Source: Paenibacillus contaminans
Lineage (GTDB): Bacteria; Bacillota; Bacilli; Paenibacillales; NBRC-103111
Assembly: GCF_003285015.1 (NCBI RefSeq)
Contig: NZ_QMFB01000006.1
Location: 357,438-389,771, forward strand
Length of the DNA stretch: 32,334 nucleotides
Direction of reading: 5' to 3'
The position numbers were made by a program, and so were the translations under genes. This document shows positions 15,497-24,333 of this stretch, piece by piece. How positions within the stretch are numbered: the first letter of the stretch is position 1; each line of letters starts with the position of its first letter. A model generated the notes under the pieces. That model made no database searches. It was not told the origin of the DNA and saw only the letters and a program-made list of their open reading frames with translations.

Positions 15497-15909
15497 ATAT
15501 GGAAGCATTTGCACGCATACGGAATCGATCTCTTGATTTTGAAGCGGGCTGCCTTTCGACGAAATTCAATAACATGTTCAATGATGGGATAAGTACTTCG
15601 CATAACCTATCGCAGAGAGCCGGGGCAGCTGAAAACCGGCATAGGGGAGCGGCGGAAGATGGTCCCGGAGATATCGTTTGCGAGCGATAGCCGATTTCGG
15701 ATTCACAAGTTTCGCTTAGTGCCGGGGGAAGAAGCTTTGGCGGAAGCGTGAACGGTTGTGAAAGCCGGCGGCAGGCAAGCGGACGACGCATTCCGGCGTT
15801 ATCGGACAGTCGAACAGACTGGCAAAGCCCCGTTCTCGCAAGATGCGGGGGAATTTGGGTGGTACCGCGTGAGCTAGCTCTCGTCCCATAGAGGACAAGG
15901 GCTTTTTTT
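15497..15909 (+). ncRNA. T-box leader, methionine type
   Basis: The conserved T-box TGGGTGGTACCGCG is at 15856-15869. A terminator follows: AGCTCTCGTCC (15876-15886) pairing with GGACAAGGGCT (15893-15903), then seven T. Upstream, AAGTACTT and AGAGAGCCGGGG...ACCGGC (about 15590-15640) match the stem I AGTA/AG-box region. The downstream arm GGAAGATGGTCCCGG places ATG (15659-15661) as the specifier codon. Uncharged tRNA-Met would stabilise the antiterminator and allow metG transcription. The 5' end is estimated from the promoter. Confidence 0.9.
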
Positions 15910-15944
15910 GTTTTTTTGCAAACCCCATACAGGAGGAATTACGA

Positions 15945-17939
15945 ATGACTACGAAACGGAATACGTTTTATATTACGACGCCGATTTATTATCCGAGTGA
16001 CAAGCTGCATATCGGCCACGCCTATACGACGGTTGCCGGAGACGCAATGGCACGCTACAAGCGGCTTCGCGGCTTCGACGTCATGTACTTGACGGGAACG
16101 GACGAGCATGGGCAAAAAATCGAGCAAAAGGCGAAGGAGAAAGGCGTAGAACCGCTTCAGTTCGTCGATCCGATCGTGGACGGCATCAAGCGCTTATGGG
16201 AGAAGCTCGAAATTTCGTACGACGATTTCATTCGCACGACGGAAGCCCGCCATACGGAGCAGGTCGCCGATATTTTTCAAAAGCTGCTCGAGCAGGACGA
16301 TATTTACCTCGGCACTTACGAGGGCTGGTACTGTACGCCTTGCGAATCTTTCGTTCTGGAGCGCCAGCTGGTTGACGGCAATTGTCCGGACTGCGGACGG
16401 CCTGTCGACAAGGTGCAGGAGCAGAACTATTTCCTGCGGTTAAGCAAGTATGCGGACCGGCTTTTGCAGTATTACGAGGAAAATCCGACGTTCATCCAGC
16501 CGGAGACGCGGCGCAACGAAATGATCAGCTTTGTCAAAAGCGGGCTTGAGGATCTTGCCGTTTCGCGCAGCACGTTCGATTGGGGCATTAAAGTGCCGAA
16601 CGATCCCCGGCATGTCATTTACGTATGGATCGACGCATTGTCCAACTATATTACGGCGCTTGGCTGCCGTGCTGAGGATAAATCGAAGTACGAAGCTTTC
16701 TGGCCTGCGGACGTGCATTTAGTCGGAAAGGATATTATCCGATTCCATACGATTTATTGGCCGATCATGCTGATGGCGCTCGATATTCCACTGCCGAAGA
16801 AAGTGTTTGCGCACGGCTGGTTTTTGACCAAGGAAGGCAAAATGTCCAAGTCGAAGGGGAATGTGATCGATCCGGTCGCTCTGATCGATCATTTCGGGCT
16901 TGACGCGTTCCGTTATTTTCTGCTGCGCGAGGTGCCTTTCGGCGCGGACGGCACTTTTACGCCGGAAAGCTTCATTGAACGGATCAATTTCGATCTTGCG
17001 AACGATTTGGGCAATCTCCTGAACCGGACGGTTGCGATGATCGATAAATATTTCGGCGGACATCTGCCGGCATATGTTCAGAATGCGACCGATTTTGACG
17101 GCCTGCTGACGGAGACGGCGAAAGAATCCGTGCAAAAATTCGAAGAGGCGATGGAAAGCATGGAGTTTTCCGTAGCGCTCGGCGCCATTTGGACGCTTGT
17201 CAGCCGGACGAACAAATATATCGACGAGACGCAGCCATGGGTGCTGGCAAAGGATGAAAGCAGCAAGCAGACCCTCGGTTCCGTCATGTACCACTTGGCC
17301 GAATCGCTGAGAATCGTTTCCGTTATGCTGCAGCCGTTCATGACCCGTACGCCTCAGCTCATATGGAAACAGCTCGGTATTTCGCAGGGTGAGCCGACTG
17401 CATGGGAAAGCATTCGCACGTTCGGCGCTTTGCCTGAAGGAACGCAGCTGCTTAAAGGCGACCCGATCTTCCCGCGTCTCGATGCGGAGCAGGAAATCGC
17501 GTTTATTTTGCAGTCGATGAGCGGCGGCGTCAAGGCGCCGGCGGAGCCCCGGCAGGAGGAAAGCGGCGCGAATAAAGCGCAAGCGTCCGGATCTGCGCCT
17601 GAGGAAGAGCCGAAGGAAGAAATCACAATTGACGATTTCGGCAAGGTGGAGCTTCGCGTAGCGGAAGTCATTGCCGCAGAACCGGTTCAGAAGGCGGATA
17701 AACTGCTGAAGCTGCAGCTTGATCTGGGCTACGAGCGGCGGCAGGTCGTCTCCGGCATCGCGAAATATTATACACCGGAGCAAATGGTCGGACGCAAGGT
17801 CATTTGCGTAACGAATCTAAAGCCGGTCAAGCTGCGCGGCGAGCTGTCGCAAGGTATGATTTTGGCCGCTTCGCACGGCGACCAGCTGACGCTTGCAACG
17901 GTGCCCGCCGACATGCCGAACGGTGCGGTCGTTAAATAA
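15945..17939 (+). CDS. metG: Methionyl-tRNA synthetase
   Basis: 664 residues. The class I signature HIGH is at 22-25 (KLHIGHAYTT) and KMSKS near residue 300 (EGKMSKSKGNVIDP). A zinc knuckle CTPCESF...CPDCGRP lies in the connective domain, and the anticodon-binding helical domain (FDLANDLGNLLNRTVAMID) follows. The C-terminal ~110 residues (IDDFGKVELRVAEVIAAEPV through NLKPVKLRGELSQGMILAAS) form the fused EMAP-II/Trbp111-like tRNA-binding domain. The enzyme charges tRNA-Met for initiation and elongation. AGGAGG precedes ATG 15945. It is controlled by the T-box leader directly upstream. Confidence 0.98.
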   Translation: MTTKRNTFYITTPIYYPSDKLHIGHAYTTVAGDAMARYKRLRGFDVMYLTGTDEHGQKIEQKAKEKGVEPLQFVDPIVDGIKRLWEKLEISYDDFIRTTEARHTEQVADIFQKLLEQDDIYLGTYEGWYCTPCESFVLERQLVDGNCPDCGRPVDKVQEQNYFLRLSKYADRLLQYYEENPTFIQPETRRNEMISFVKSGLEDLAVSRSTFDWGIKVPNDPRHVIYVWIDALSNYITALGCRAEDKSKYEAFWPADVHLVGKDIIRFHTIYWPIMLMALDIPLPKKVFAHGWFLTKEGKMSKSKGNVIDPVALIDHFGLDAFRYFLLREVPFGADGTFTPESFIERINFDLANDLGNLLNRTVAMIDKYFGGHLPAYVQNATDFDGLLTETAKESVQKFEEAMESMEFSVALGAIWTLVSRTNKYIDETQPWVLAKDESSKQTLGSVMYHLAESLRIVSVMLQPFMTRTPQLIWKQLGISQGEPTAWESIRTFGALPEGTQLLKGDPIFPRLDAEQEIAFILQSMSGGVKAPAEPRQEESGANKAQASGSAPEEEPKEEITIDDFGKVELRVAEVIAAEPVQKADKLLKLQLDLGYERRQVVSGIAKYYTPEQMVGRKVICVTNLKPVKLRGELSQGMILAASHGDQLTLATVPADMPNGAVVK

Positions 17940-17953
17940 AGCGCAGGAGCAAA

Positions 17954-17992
17954 CAACCCCTCCCGGTCATGGAGACATGCCGGGAGGGGTTG
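17954..17992. terminator. Hairpin between convergent metG and kinase genes
   Basis: CAACCCCTCCCGG (17954-17966) pairs perfectly with CCGGGAGGGGTTG (17980-17992). The stop codon of the kinase (17967-17969, - strand) lies in the loop. The T runs on either side are poor, so termination may be Rho-aided or partial. Confidence 0.7.
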
Positions 17993-20075
17993 CTGCGTTG
18001 TTCGTATGCAGCGGAAGCTTGATGAACACGTCCGTGCCTTTGCCGACTTTGCTTTCGATGCTTACGATTCCGCGGTGCATTTCGATAATTTTTATGCTGA
18101 CCATGAGCCCAAGTCCGATTCCATCCGTCTTGGTCGTGTAGAACGGCTCGCCGAGCTTCGATAAAAGCTCCTGGTCGATTCCCGCACCCTCATCGGAAAT
18201 CCGAATGGATATATAGTCCGGATCCGAGGTCATAACCATTGTTAGTTTCCCGCCATACGGCATCGCTTCGATACCGTTCTCTATTAAATGAATGAATGCA
18301 TGCAGCATTTGCTGCACTTCACAAGGAAACAGGTTGCCGTCGTCGGGATATTCGGCGTGGACGGCGACCTTATGCTTAGCGGCTTCGGTTTCCAGCGATA
18401 CGAGCGCTTTTTTCATAAGCAGGGTTAAGTCGGTAGCCGACAGCTTCATCATATGCGGCTTCGATAAAATGATAAACTCGCTGACGATCATCTCGACCCG
18501 GTTCAGCTCCGCCATAATGATCGAGGTAAACTCGCTCAGATTGGCCGGCTGGACGCCGGATTGCAGAAGCTGCATAAAGCCTTTTACCGACGTGAGAGGA
18601 TTGCGTATTTCATGCGCCAGACCTGCCGCCAATTGACCGACTACCGAAAGCTTCTCGGAGCGGAGCAGCAGCTCTTCGATGCGCTTTTCCTCCGTTATGT
18701 CTCGGAATGCAATGACATAACCTTCTTTCGAATGACTATCTATCGGGTTGACGGACAGCGATACGGGAAAGTCCGTTCCGTTCTTGCGCAGAAGAAGCGC
18801 TTCCGTCGTGTAGGGGGCTTGAAGGAAAGGCTCGGCGCCGGAAGCGGGCGTATCCTTCAACTCCCGGCGTTTGACAAAATCGTAAAACCGCTTGTTGATC
18901 GCTTCCCCCTCACTCCAGCCCAGCATGCGGAGCGCTTCCGGATTCATATATTTGCAGCTACCCGAGCTGTCGAATACGGACAGGCCGAAGCCGATATTCG
19001 ACGTAATGCTGGCTAAGTGCTCAAGGGAACGAATATTGGTTTTGTAGGTCGTAACCATTCGATTAAACGATTCGATCGGCTGCTGAAGGTCGCTTGGCAA
19101 ATAGTTGATCGTTTCCTGCCTGATTTGGTAGTCGTAATGGCCTTTCAACATTTTTTCCGTTCCCTCGGCAAATATTTGCAAGGGCTTGCGAAACCGGTTC
19201 CACAACAACGTGCTGAGAAAGAGAAGACAGACGAGTCCGATGCATAGTGAAAGCAAATTGAAAATAAATCCGTTTCGCCAAAACGGCGGGATTCTCGAGT
19301 TCTCCATACTGGAAATCAAATAGAAGGGCTTATCGCCGACTTTCTCGGAGTAGCCGATCATATGGCGGCCGAGCCCGTCCACGTATTCCTGCAATCCCGG
19401 CTCTCCCCCGCGAAGCATGCTGAAGGTGTCTGCTGTATGGGATACGTCGGACTTTTCCGAGCCCGCTACCCATTTGCCTTGCTCGTTGACGAGGTAAATC
19501 GACAAATTCGATTTTCGGCCAAACTTCTCCATCATCAGCTCGATACTGGAAAAGCCGATTCTAGCAAAAACGACGCCGTCAAACTTTCCTTCCTTGTCCA
19601 TTACGGGGGAAGAGACGAGCATGAGACGTTCACCAGTAGCCGGACTAATTTCAAGCTCGTCGGAAAACCAGATGCCGGATTTCGTGTGGCTGAACAACGG
19701 CATGCCGCTGACATTGCTCGGACAGCTGGGAAGGGTGCATAGCAGCACATCCCCGTTCCGGTCGGCTACGCCGCTGCCTTTAAAGCCGCTGCTCATGCTT
19801 CCGGTATTCGGCTGCCGGGTCGATATCGCTGCGCTGGAGGAGAACATCGTCGAGAATGTTCTAATCGCTCTGAATTTCTCCGTTAACCAGTTATCGATAT
19901 ATGCCTGTTCGACCATCATCAGCTGTTCCATTTGATCGATGGACTGCTTGCGTGAAACATCGTATGAATTCAGCGTGATCGGAACCAGCGTCATCAGTAC
20001 AAAGCATATGACGGACAGCAAGATCCACTTGCGGATGATGCCGCTGAATTTTTTGTGAGCAATCTTGTTTCCCAT
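17967..20075 (-). CDS. Membrane sensor histidine kinase with PAS domain (sporulation-kinase type)
   Basis: About 702 residues. TM1 (ILLSVICFVLMTLVPITL) and TM2 (LLSLCIGLVCLLFLSTLLW) enclose a ~240-residue extracellular Cache-like sensor. A linker follows, then a PAS domain (ITSNIGFGLSVFDSSGSCKY onward), a HisKA box GLAHEIRNPLTSVKGFMQLL with the phosphorylatable His, and HATPase boxes ENGIEAMP, DEGAGID and GIGLGLMVSIKIIEMHRG. This layout is shared with sporulation kinases that feed Spo0F. No response regulator is adjacent, which fits an orphan phosphorelay kinase. ATG 20075 has a GGTGA about ten bases before it; ATG 20108 lacks any ribosome binding site. The sensed signal is unknown. Confidence 0.9.
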   Translation of the reverse strand: MGNKIAHKKFSGIIRKWILLSVICFVLMTLVPITLNSYDVSRKQSIDQMEQLMMVEQAYIDNWLTEKFRAIRTFSTMFSSSAAISTRQPNTGSMSSGFKGSGVADRNGDVLLCTLPSCPSNVSGMPLFSHTKSGIWFSDELEISPATGERLMLVSSPVMDKEGKFDGVVFARIGFSSIELMMEKFGRKSNLSIYLVNEQGKWVAGSEKSDVSHTADTFSMLRGGEPGLQEYVDGLGRHMIGYSEKVGDKPFYLISSMENSRIPPFWRNGFIFNLLSLCIGLVCLLFLSTLLWNRFRKPLQIFAEGTEKMLKGHYDYQIRQETINYLPSDLQQPIESFNRMVTTYKTNIRSLEHLASITSNIGFGLSVFDSSGSCKYMNPEALRMLGWSEGEAINKRFYDFVKRRELKDTPASGAEPFLQAPYTTEALLLRKNGTDFPVSLSVNPIDSHSKEGYVIAFRDITEEKRIEELLLRSEKLSVVGQLAAGLAHEIRNPLTSVKGFMQLLQSGVQPANLSEFTSIIMAELNRVEMIVSEFIILSKPHMMKLSATDLTLLMKKALVSLETEAAKHKVAVHAEYPDDGNLFPCEVQQMLHAFIHLIENGIEAMPYGGKLTMVMTSDPDYISIRISDEGAGIDQELLSKLGEPFYTTKTDGIGLGLMVSIKIIEMHRGIVSIESKVGKGTDVFIKLPLHTNNAATPPGMSP

Positions 20076-20333
20076 AGTTTTGGCTTCACCGACCACATCA
20101 TAGTGCAAACGAAGAAAAGCCCAGGTTAACGCCTACCGGCTTCTTTGACGATGGCGTATACCGAGGCCCGGAGCTGTTACTACGAAATGTTTACTGATAG
20201 TCCAAGGATAAGCCGCTATACCGTCTTGACGGCGGCGCGCTTACCGGGAAGTCGAATGATCAACGGAGGATACACGTTAAGAGACTTAAAAAACATGATG
20301 AGACGTTTGCCCCGGTGAAAAAAAAGGAAAGGT

Positions 20334-20480
20334 ATGATCATCAGACGCTCTATAATATTTTCGACGAAATACCACAAATTCCTTTTGATGGAAACGAAAA
20401 GTTTTTATGTGCTGCCTGCAGTCGGTGTTTTTTTGGGGATTATAGGGCTGCCGGTTCTTTTTTTGGGAATCAAATCGTAA
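20334..20480 (+). CDS. Candidate small membrane protein, 48 residues
   Basis: A short frame with an AAGGA signal (20324-20328) five bases before ATG 20334. It encodes a basic N-terminal half (MIIRRSIIF...KYHKF) and a hydrophobic C-terminal helix, FYVLPAVGVFLGIIGLPVLF, ending in KS. The charge pattern is that of a single-pass membrane peptide. Its TAA (20478-20480) lies inside the first Zur half-site of the znu promoter. No promoter was identified, and I do not recognise the family. It may be a chance frame. Confidence 0.35.
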   Translation: MIIRRSIIFSTKYHKFLLMETKSFYVLPAVGVFLGIIGLPVLFLGIKS

Positions 20481-20489
20481 ATATTATTA
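20475..20489 (+). promoter_or_regulatory. Zur site 1 of the znu operon
   Basis: TCGTAAATATTATTA: the left half TCGTAA is perfect and the right half is degenerate (about 11-12 of 14 positions). It lies just upstream of the -35. Confidence 0.65.
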
Positions 20490-20495
20490 TTAGTA

Positions 20496-20525
20496 TTGAC
20501 AAAGCATCCTATCGGCTTCTATAAT
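20496..20525 (+). promoter_or_regulatory. znuA promoter
   Basis: TTGACA at 20496-20501, 18 bp spacer, and a perfect TATAAT at 20520-20525. It is bracketed by the two Zur sites. Confidence 0.9.
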
Positions 20526-20536
20526 CAGCTTGTAAA

Positions 20537-20551
20537 TAATTATTATTACGA
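20537..20551 (+). promoter_or_regulatory. Zur site 2 of the znu operon
   Basis: The right half ATTACGA (20545-20551) is perfect and the left half degenerate. CAAATCGTAA (20471-20480) and TTACGATTTG (20546-20555) are exact reverse complements, so the two sites are mirror images around the promoter. Confidence 0.65.
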
Positions 20552-20581
20552 TTTGCAAGATTCGGAAAGGAATGTTATCGG

Positions 20582-21532
20582 ATGAAAAAAGGGTTGCTGG
20601 CTTCCGTATTTTTAAGCGTTACCGTTTTGCTGGCCGGATGCGGAAGCGGTTCTCAAGCGGATTTGGTAGAAGGCAAAACGAATGTGATGACGAGCTTTTA
20701 TCCGTTATATGATTTTTCTCAAAAAATAGGCGGCGATCATGTGAATGTCATCAATCTCGTTCCGGCGGGCGTTGAGCCGCATGACTGGACGCCGAAAAGC
20801 AAAGACGTCAGCATGATGACGAAAGCGGAGCTGTTCGTCTATCAAGGCGCAGGCTTCGAGGGCTGGGTGGAAGACTTCCTAGGAAGTCTGAAAGATTCGA
20901 AGCTGAAAATCGTCGAGGCGAGCCAAGGCGTTACATTGATAGAAGGCGAACACGAAGAGAGCCAAGACGGACACGATCACGAAAAGAAAGACGACGGTCA
21001 CGGCGATTCGCATATCGACCCCCATGCTTGGTTGAGTCCGGCCAATGCCAAAAAAATGGCGGAGAACATCAAGAACGGTCTCGTTGAAGCGGATCCATCG
21101 CATAAAGCCGATTTTGAAGCCAATTACAAGCAATTCGCGGAAAAGCTAGATAAGCTGGACCAAAAATACCGCGAAGCCATCTCGAAGGTAACGCGCAAGG
21201 AAATTGTCGTATCGCACCAAGCATTCGGCTACTTGGCTCACGACTACGGCTTAACGCAAAAAGCGATTATGGGGCTGGCGCCCGACGCCGAGCCGACAGC
21301 GCAAGATCTGAAGAAAATCAACGATTTCGTCAAGCAAAATCAGGTGAAGGTCATATTCTTCGAGGAGCTCGTCTCGGATAAGCTTGCCAAGACGCTTGCC
21401 AAGGATGCGGGTATCGAAACGCTCGTTTTGAATCCGCTGGAGGGGCTAACGAAGGAACAGGAAAAGGCCGGCGACGATTATATTTCCGTTATGGAAGCCA
21501 ATTTGCAAAATCTGCTTAAAGCGTTACAATAA
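20582..21532 (+). CDS. znuA: Zinc ABC transporter substrate-binding lipoprotein
   Basis: 316 residues with a lipoprotein signal peptide ending in VLLAGC (lipobox; Cys20 is the lipidation site). The mature part is a cluster A-I metal-binding protein. Histidine ligands are expected in VEPHDWTP, HIDPHAWLSP and VVSHQAFGYLAHDYGL. Between the first two lies an acidic His-rich loop (residues about 121-142, with DGHDHEKKDDGHGDSH), typical of zinc and not manganese binders. It captures zinc outside the membrane and hands it to ZnuB. It is controlled by the Zur-flanked promoter directly upstream. Confidence 0.93.
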   Translation: MKKGLLASVFLSVTVLLAGCGSGSQADLVEGKTNVMTSFYPLYDFSQKIGGDHVNVINLVPAGVEPHDWTPKSKDVSMMTKAELFVYQGAGFEGWVEDFLGSLKDSKLKIVEASQGVTLIEGEHEESQDGHDHEKKDDGHGDSHIDPHAWLSPANAKKMAENIKNGLVEADPSHKADFEANYKQFAEKLDKLDQKYREAISKVTRKEIVVSHQAFGYLAHDYGLTQKAIMGLAPDAEPTAQDLKKINDFVKQNQVKVIFFEELVSDKLAKTLAKDAGIETLVLNPLEGLTKEQEKAGDDYISVMEANLQNLLKALQ

Positions 21533-21544
21533 GAAATAAAATGT

Positions 21545-21587
21545 ACGAGTTCAATCGGGCTACTCGTCAAAGTCGGTTATCGGCTTT
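21545..21587 (+). other. Intercistronic hairpins between znuA and znuC
   Basis: ACGAGT (21545-21550) pairs with ACTCGT (21562-21567), and AAAGTCG (21569-21575) with CGGCTTT (21581-21587) with one G-T. There is no T run, so this is not a clear terminator. It may protect the znuA transcript end or attenuate znuCB. Confidence 0.35.
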
Positions 21588-21629
21588 GCGGCGTTGCCCT
21601 TCTTTTGCGGAAATGGGGGGAGACGACGG

Positions 21630-22397
21630 ATGACGGACAACTGCCATCAGCATGTCGTTACATTAGAGGATGTCTCGTTCTCATACGAGCAGCGCCCGGT
21701 TATTAACGGGCTTAATTTTGCGGTGCTTCAGCGCGATTTCGTCGGACTTGTCGGCAGCAACGGCGCGGGCAAAACGACTTTGCTCAGGATGATCGTCGGG
21801 CTCGCCAAGCCGGACCGCGGGCAGATCAAGCTGTTCGGAGAGCCGCTGAACCGGTTTAAGGACTGGGAGCGGATCGGCTACGTACCGCAAAAAAACGCTT
21901 TTAACCCGCTGTTCCCGGCGACGGTTCATGAGGTCGTGATGTCGGGGCTTTACGGAAGAAAGACGATGTTCCGCAGAATGACCCGAAACGACAGCAAACG
22001 GTGTGACGAAGCGCTGGAGGTCATGAATATATCGGATTTAGCCGGCAAACGGATCGGCCAATTGTCCGGAGGCCAGCAGCAGCGCGTTTTTTTGGCCCGT
22101 GCGCTGATCAACAATCCGGATTTGCTCGTGCTGGACGAACCGACGGTGGGCATCGATACGGAAACGCAGGAAGGCTTTTTCCATATGATCAGGCATATGC
22201 ATCTTCATCATCGGATCACGTTCTTGATGGTGTCGCATGATCTCGATATGCTGAAATCGTATCTCGGCACCGAACCGCAGCAGCAGAGCGGCAAATTGAA
22301 GTTTTACGTGAAGCATACCCACGAGCCGGAAAACTGCGAAGAAACGGGTTTGTCGCATTCGCTCACCGGGCTGCGCGAAATGGTCGAAGTCCTGTAA
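21630..22397 (+). CDS. znuC: Zinc ABC transporter ATP-binding protein
   Basis: 255 residues. Walker A GSNGAGKTT, the Q-loop YVPQKN, signature LSGGQQQR, Walker B LLVLDEPTVGID and the switch His in VSHD are all intact. The C-terminal tail is about 30 residues beyond the core and His-containing. It drives zinc import through ZnuB from the cytoplasmic face. The start is ATG 21630, preceded by GGGGGGAGA. It lies in an operon with znuA (97 bp upstream) and znuB (33 bp downstream). Confidence 0.93.
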   Translation: MTDNCHQHVVTLEDVSFSYEQRPVINGLNFAVLQRDFVGLVGSNGAGKTTLLRMIVGLAKPDRGQIKLFGEPLNRFKDWERIGYVPQKNAFNPLFPATVHEVVMSGLYGRKTMFRRMTRNDSKRCDEALEVMNISDLAGKRIGQLSGGQQQRVFLARALINNPDLLVLDEPTVGIDTETQEGFFHMIRHMHLHHRITFLMVSHDLDMLKSYLGTEPQQQSGKLKFYVKHTHEPENCEETGLSHSLTGLREMVEVL

Positions 22398-22430
22398 ACT
22401 GCAATACCATAGGTAAGGGAGAGAATTGGA

Positions 22431-23234
22431 TTGGATATATTTTCCGAGCTGTTTTTTCAGCGCGCGCTGCTTGGCGGAGCGCTGATCGGCTTGATGGCGC
22501 CATTAATGGGCGTTTTTCTCGTTTTACGAAGACTCTCGATGATCGGAGACACGCTTGCCCACGTTTCGATCGCCGGAGTAGCGCTTGGTTTTCTCATTAA
22601 TTTTTACCCGCTGGGCGTCGGTCTCGTATTCGCGCTGCTCGCATCGTTTGCGATCGAACGGCTGCGGAAGGCGTACAAAACATATGCGGAGCTGTCGATC
22701 GCCATCATCATGAGCGGAGGCGTCGCGCTGGCCTCACTGCTTTTCACGATGGGCAAAGGGTTTAGCGTCAACGTAACGAGCTATTTATTCGGCAGCATCT
22801 ATACGCTGGACAATGTTGATCTGTATCTGATGATCGGCGTGACGATTCTTGTAACGGGCTTCGTACTATTGAATTATAAAGAAATGTTTCTGTTGTTTTT
22901 CGACGAAGATGCCGCAGGCGTGAGCGGACTGCCGCTTCGCTTCTACAATATCGCCATCACGATGCTGACGGCGCTCGTCATTAGCGTGGCCATCAAGATC
23001 GTCGGCGCTTTGCTCGTATCCGCGCTGCTGACGATTCCGGTTGCCGCCAGCCTGGTCATCGCCCGAAGCTTCAAGCATTCGGTTTTCATGTCCGTATTGT
23101 TTGCAGAAGTATCGGCCATCGGAGGACTTGTAATCGCAGGCCTGTGGAACCTGGCGCCGGGCGGTACCGTGGTAATGCTGTTGATTGCGATGCTAATCGG
23201 AACGCTTACGTATAAGGTCAGTTTTCGATCATGA
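22431..23234 (+). CDS. znuB: Zinc ABC transporter permease
   Basis: 267 residues with about eight membrane helices. It begins FFQRALLGGALIGLMAPLMG and includes LRRLSMIGDTLAHVSIAGVA, the conserved block of cluster 9 (ABC-3) metal permeases, and VGALLVSALLTIPVAASL. It forms the membrane channel for ZnuA-delivered zinc. The start is TTG 22431 with AGGGAGAG upstream; the next Met is too far into the first helix. Confidence 0.92.
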   Translation: MDIFSELFFQRALLGGALIGLMAPLMGVFLVLRRLSMIGDTLAHVSIAGVALGFLINFYPLGVGLVFALLASFAIERLRKAYKTYAELSIAIIMSGGVALASLLFTMGKGFSVNVTSYLFGSIYTLDNVDLYLMIGVTILVTGFVLLNYKEMFLLFFDEDAAGVSGLPLRFYNIAITMLTALVISVAIKIVGALLVSALLTIPVAASLVIARSFKHSVFMSVLFAEVSAIGGLVIAGLWNLAPGGTVVMLLIAMLIGTLTYKVSFRS

Positions 23235-23368
23235 TCCTGCAAGATTTACAGGCATGAACACAAATGTTCTCAAGGTTGTCATATTTCATCCGATACAATG
23301 CCGTTTCTACGATATATCATAAGAATAATCGGGATTAAACGCTCGCTTCTTCAGAGTGGAGGGGTTTG

Positions 23369-24082
23369 ATGAGTCAAGTTAACATATGGATCGCATTCGG
23401 CGCCGGTCTCGCTTCCTTTATCTCGCCATGCTGTCTGCCGTTATATCCGTCTTATTTATCGTATATGACAGGTATTTCAGTCAATCAGCTGAAGCAGGGC
23501 GGGCAAAAAAAAGACGCGAGATTCGCGGTAATGATGCATTCCTTGTTTTTCATTATCGGATTTTCGCTCGTCTTCATTTTGTTCGGGCTTGGCGCAGGGA
23601 TGCTGTCCGATCTGCTGATCGACCATAAAAATTTGGTCAGACAAATAGCGGCGCTGCTTATTTTGCTTATGGGTTTATTTATGCTCGGTATTTTCCAGCC
23701 GCAGTTTCTGATGCGGGAACGCAAGCTGCAGCTGAAATGGAAGCCGGCCGGCTATTTGGGCTCGACTGTAATCGGAATGGGCTTCGCGGCAGGCTGGTCG
23801 CCATGCGTAGGTCCGATTTTGTCCGCTATTTTGGCTTTGGCCGCATCCGAGCAGGGGAGCTGGCTTTCGCTTATGCTCGCGTATTCGCTAGGCTTCGCCG
23901 TGCCGTTTTTCATCTTGGCTTTTTTTATCGGCACGACCAAATGGATCCTTCGATATTCCAATATGCTGATGAAAATCGGCGGCGCGATTATGATCGTTAT
24001 CGCAATTCTGTTGTACACCGATCAAATGACGCAAATTACGATCTGGTTCAACGAACGGACGCCGGAATGGCTTAAGTTTTGA
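23369..24082 (+). CDS. ccdA: CcdA-like thiol-disulfide transmembrane protein
   Basis: 237 residues with six predicted membrane helices. FISPCCLPLYPSYLSYMTG and FAAGWSPCVGPILSAILALA are the two Cys-Pro-containing half-repeats of CcdA/DsbD-type electron carriers. It passes reducing power across the membrane to thioredoxin-like proteins for cytochrome c maturation or sporulation. The first site has PCCLP, an extra Cys compared with the single Cys of many family members. ATG 23369 follows GGAGGGG by four bases; TTG 23366 is also in frame. It follows znuB after 134 bp, possibly with its own promoter, and is not obviously related to zinc uptake. Confidence 0.88.
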   Translation: MSQVNIWIAFGAGLASFISPCCLPLYPSYLSYMTGISVNQLKQGGQKKDARFAVMMHSLFFIIGFSLVFILFGLGAGMLSDLLIDHKNLVRQIAALLILLMGLFMLGIFQPQFLMRERKLQLKWKPAGYLGSTVIGMGFAAGWSPCVGPILSAILALAASEQGSWLSLMLAYSLGFAVPFFILAFFIGTTKWILRYSNMLMKIGGAIMIVIAILLYTDQMTQITIWFNERTPEWLKF

Positions 24083-24333
24083 GTACATAGCTTAGAATAA
24101 CAGGCATGTCGGACATCCCTGCCGCAGCGGCGTTTCTCGGATGACCGTCATGCTTTTCCATTCGGCGCGGTTCATGCGGACTTGCTTTCCGCGAGTCAAA
24201 TGGTTTATCATACTAAATGTGCTTGCCGACGTTACCCGATATCGGTTTAAGGATTATGCCGACGGAATGCTCGACGTAAACAAGCGATTAGATGAGGGTT
24301 TTATGTCACAAGGAAAGACGAGGAGGGGAATCG

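Noticed and set aside
16719..17783. 354-codon - strand frame opposite metG
   Set aside because: Arg/His/Leu-rich shadow of an unmistakable synthetase gene.
20315..20524. 70-codon + strand frame before znuA
   Set aside because: It runs through the Zur site and ends inside the -10 of znuA, and has no plausible protein features. The 48-codon frame in the same stretch is a better candidate.
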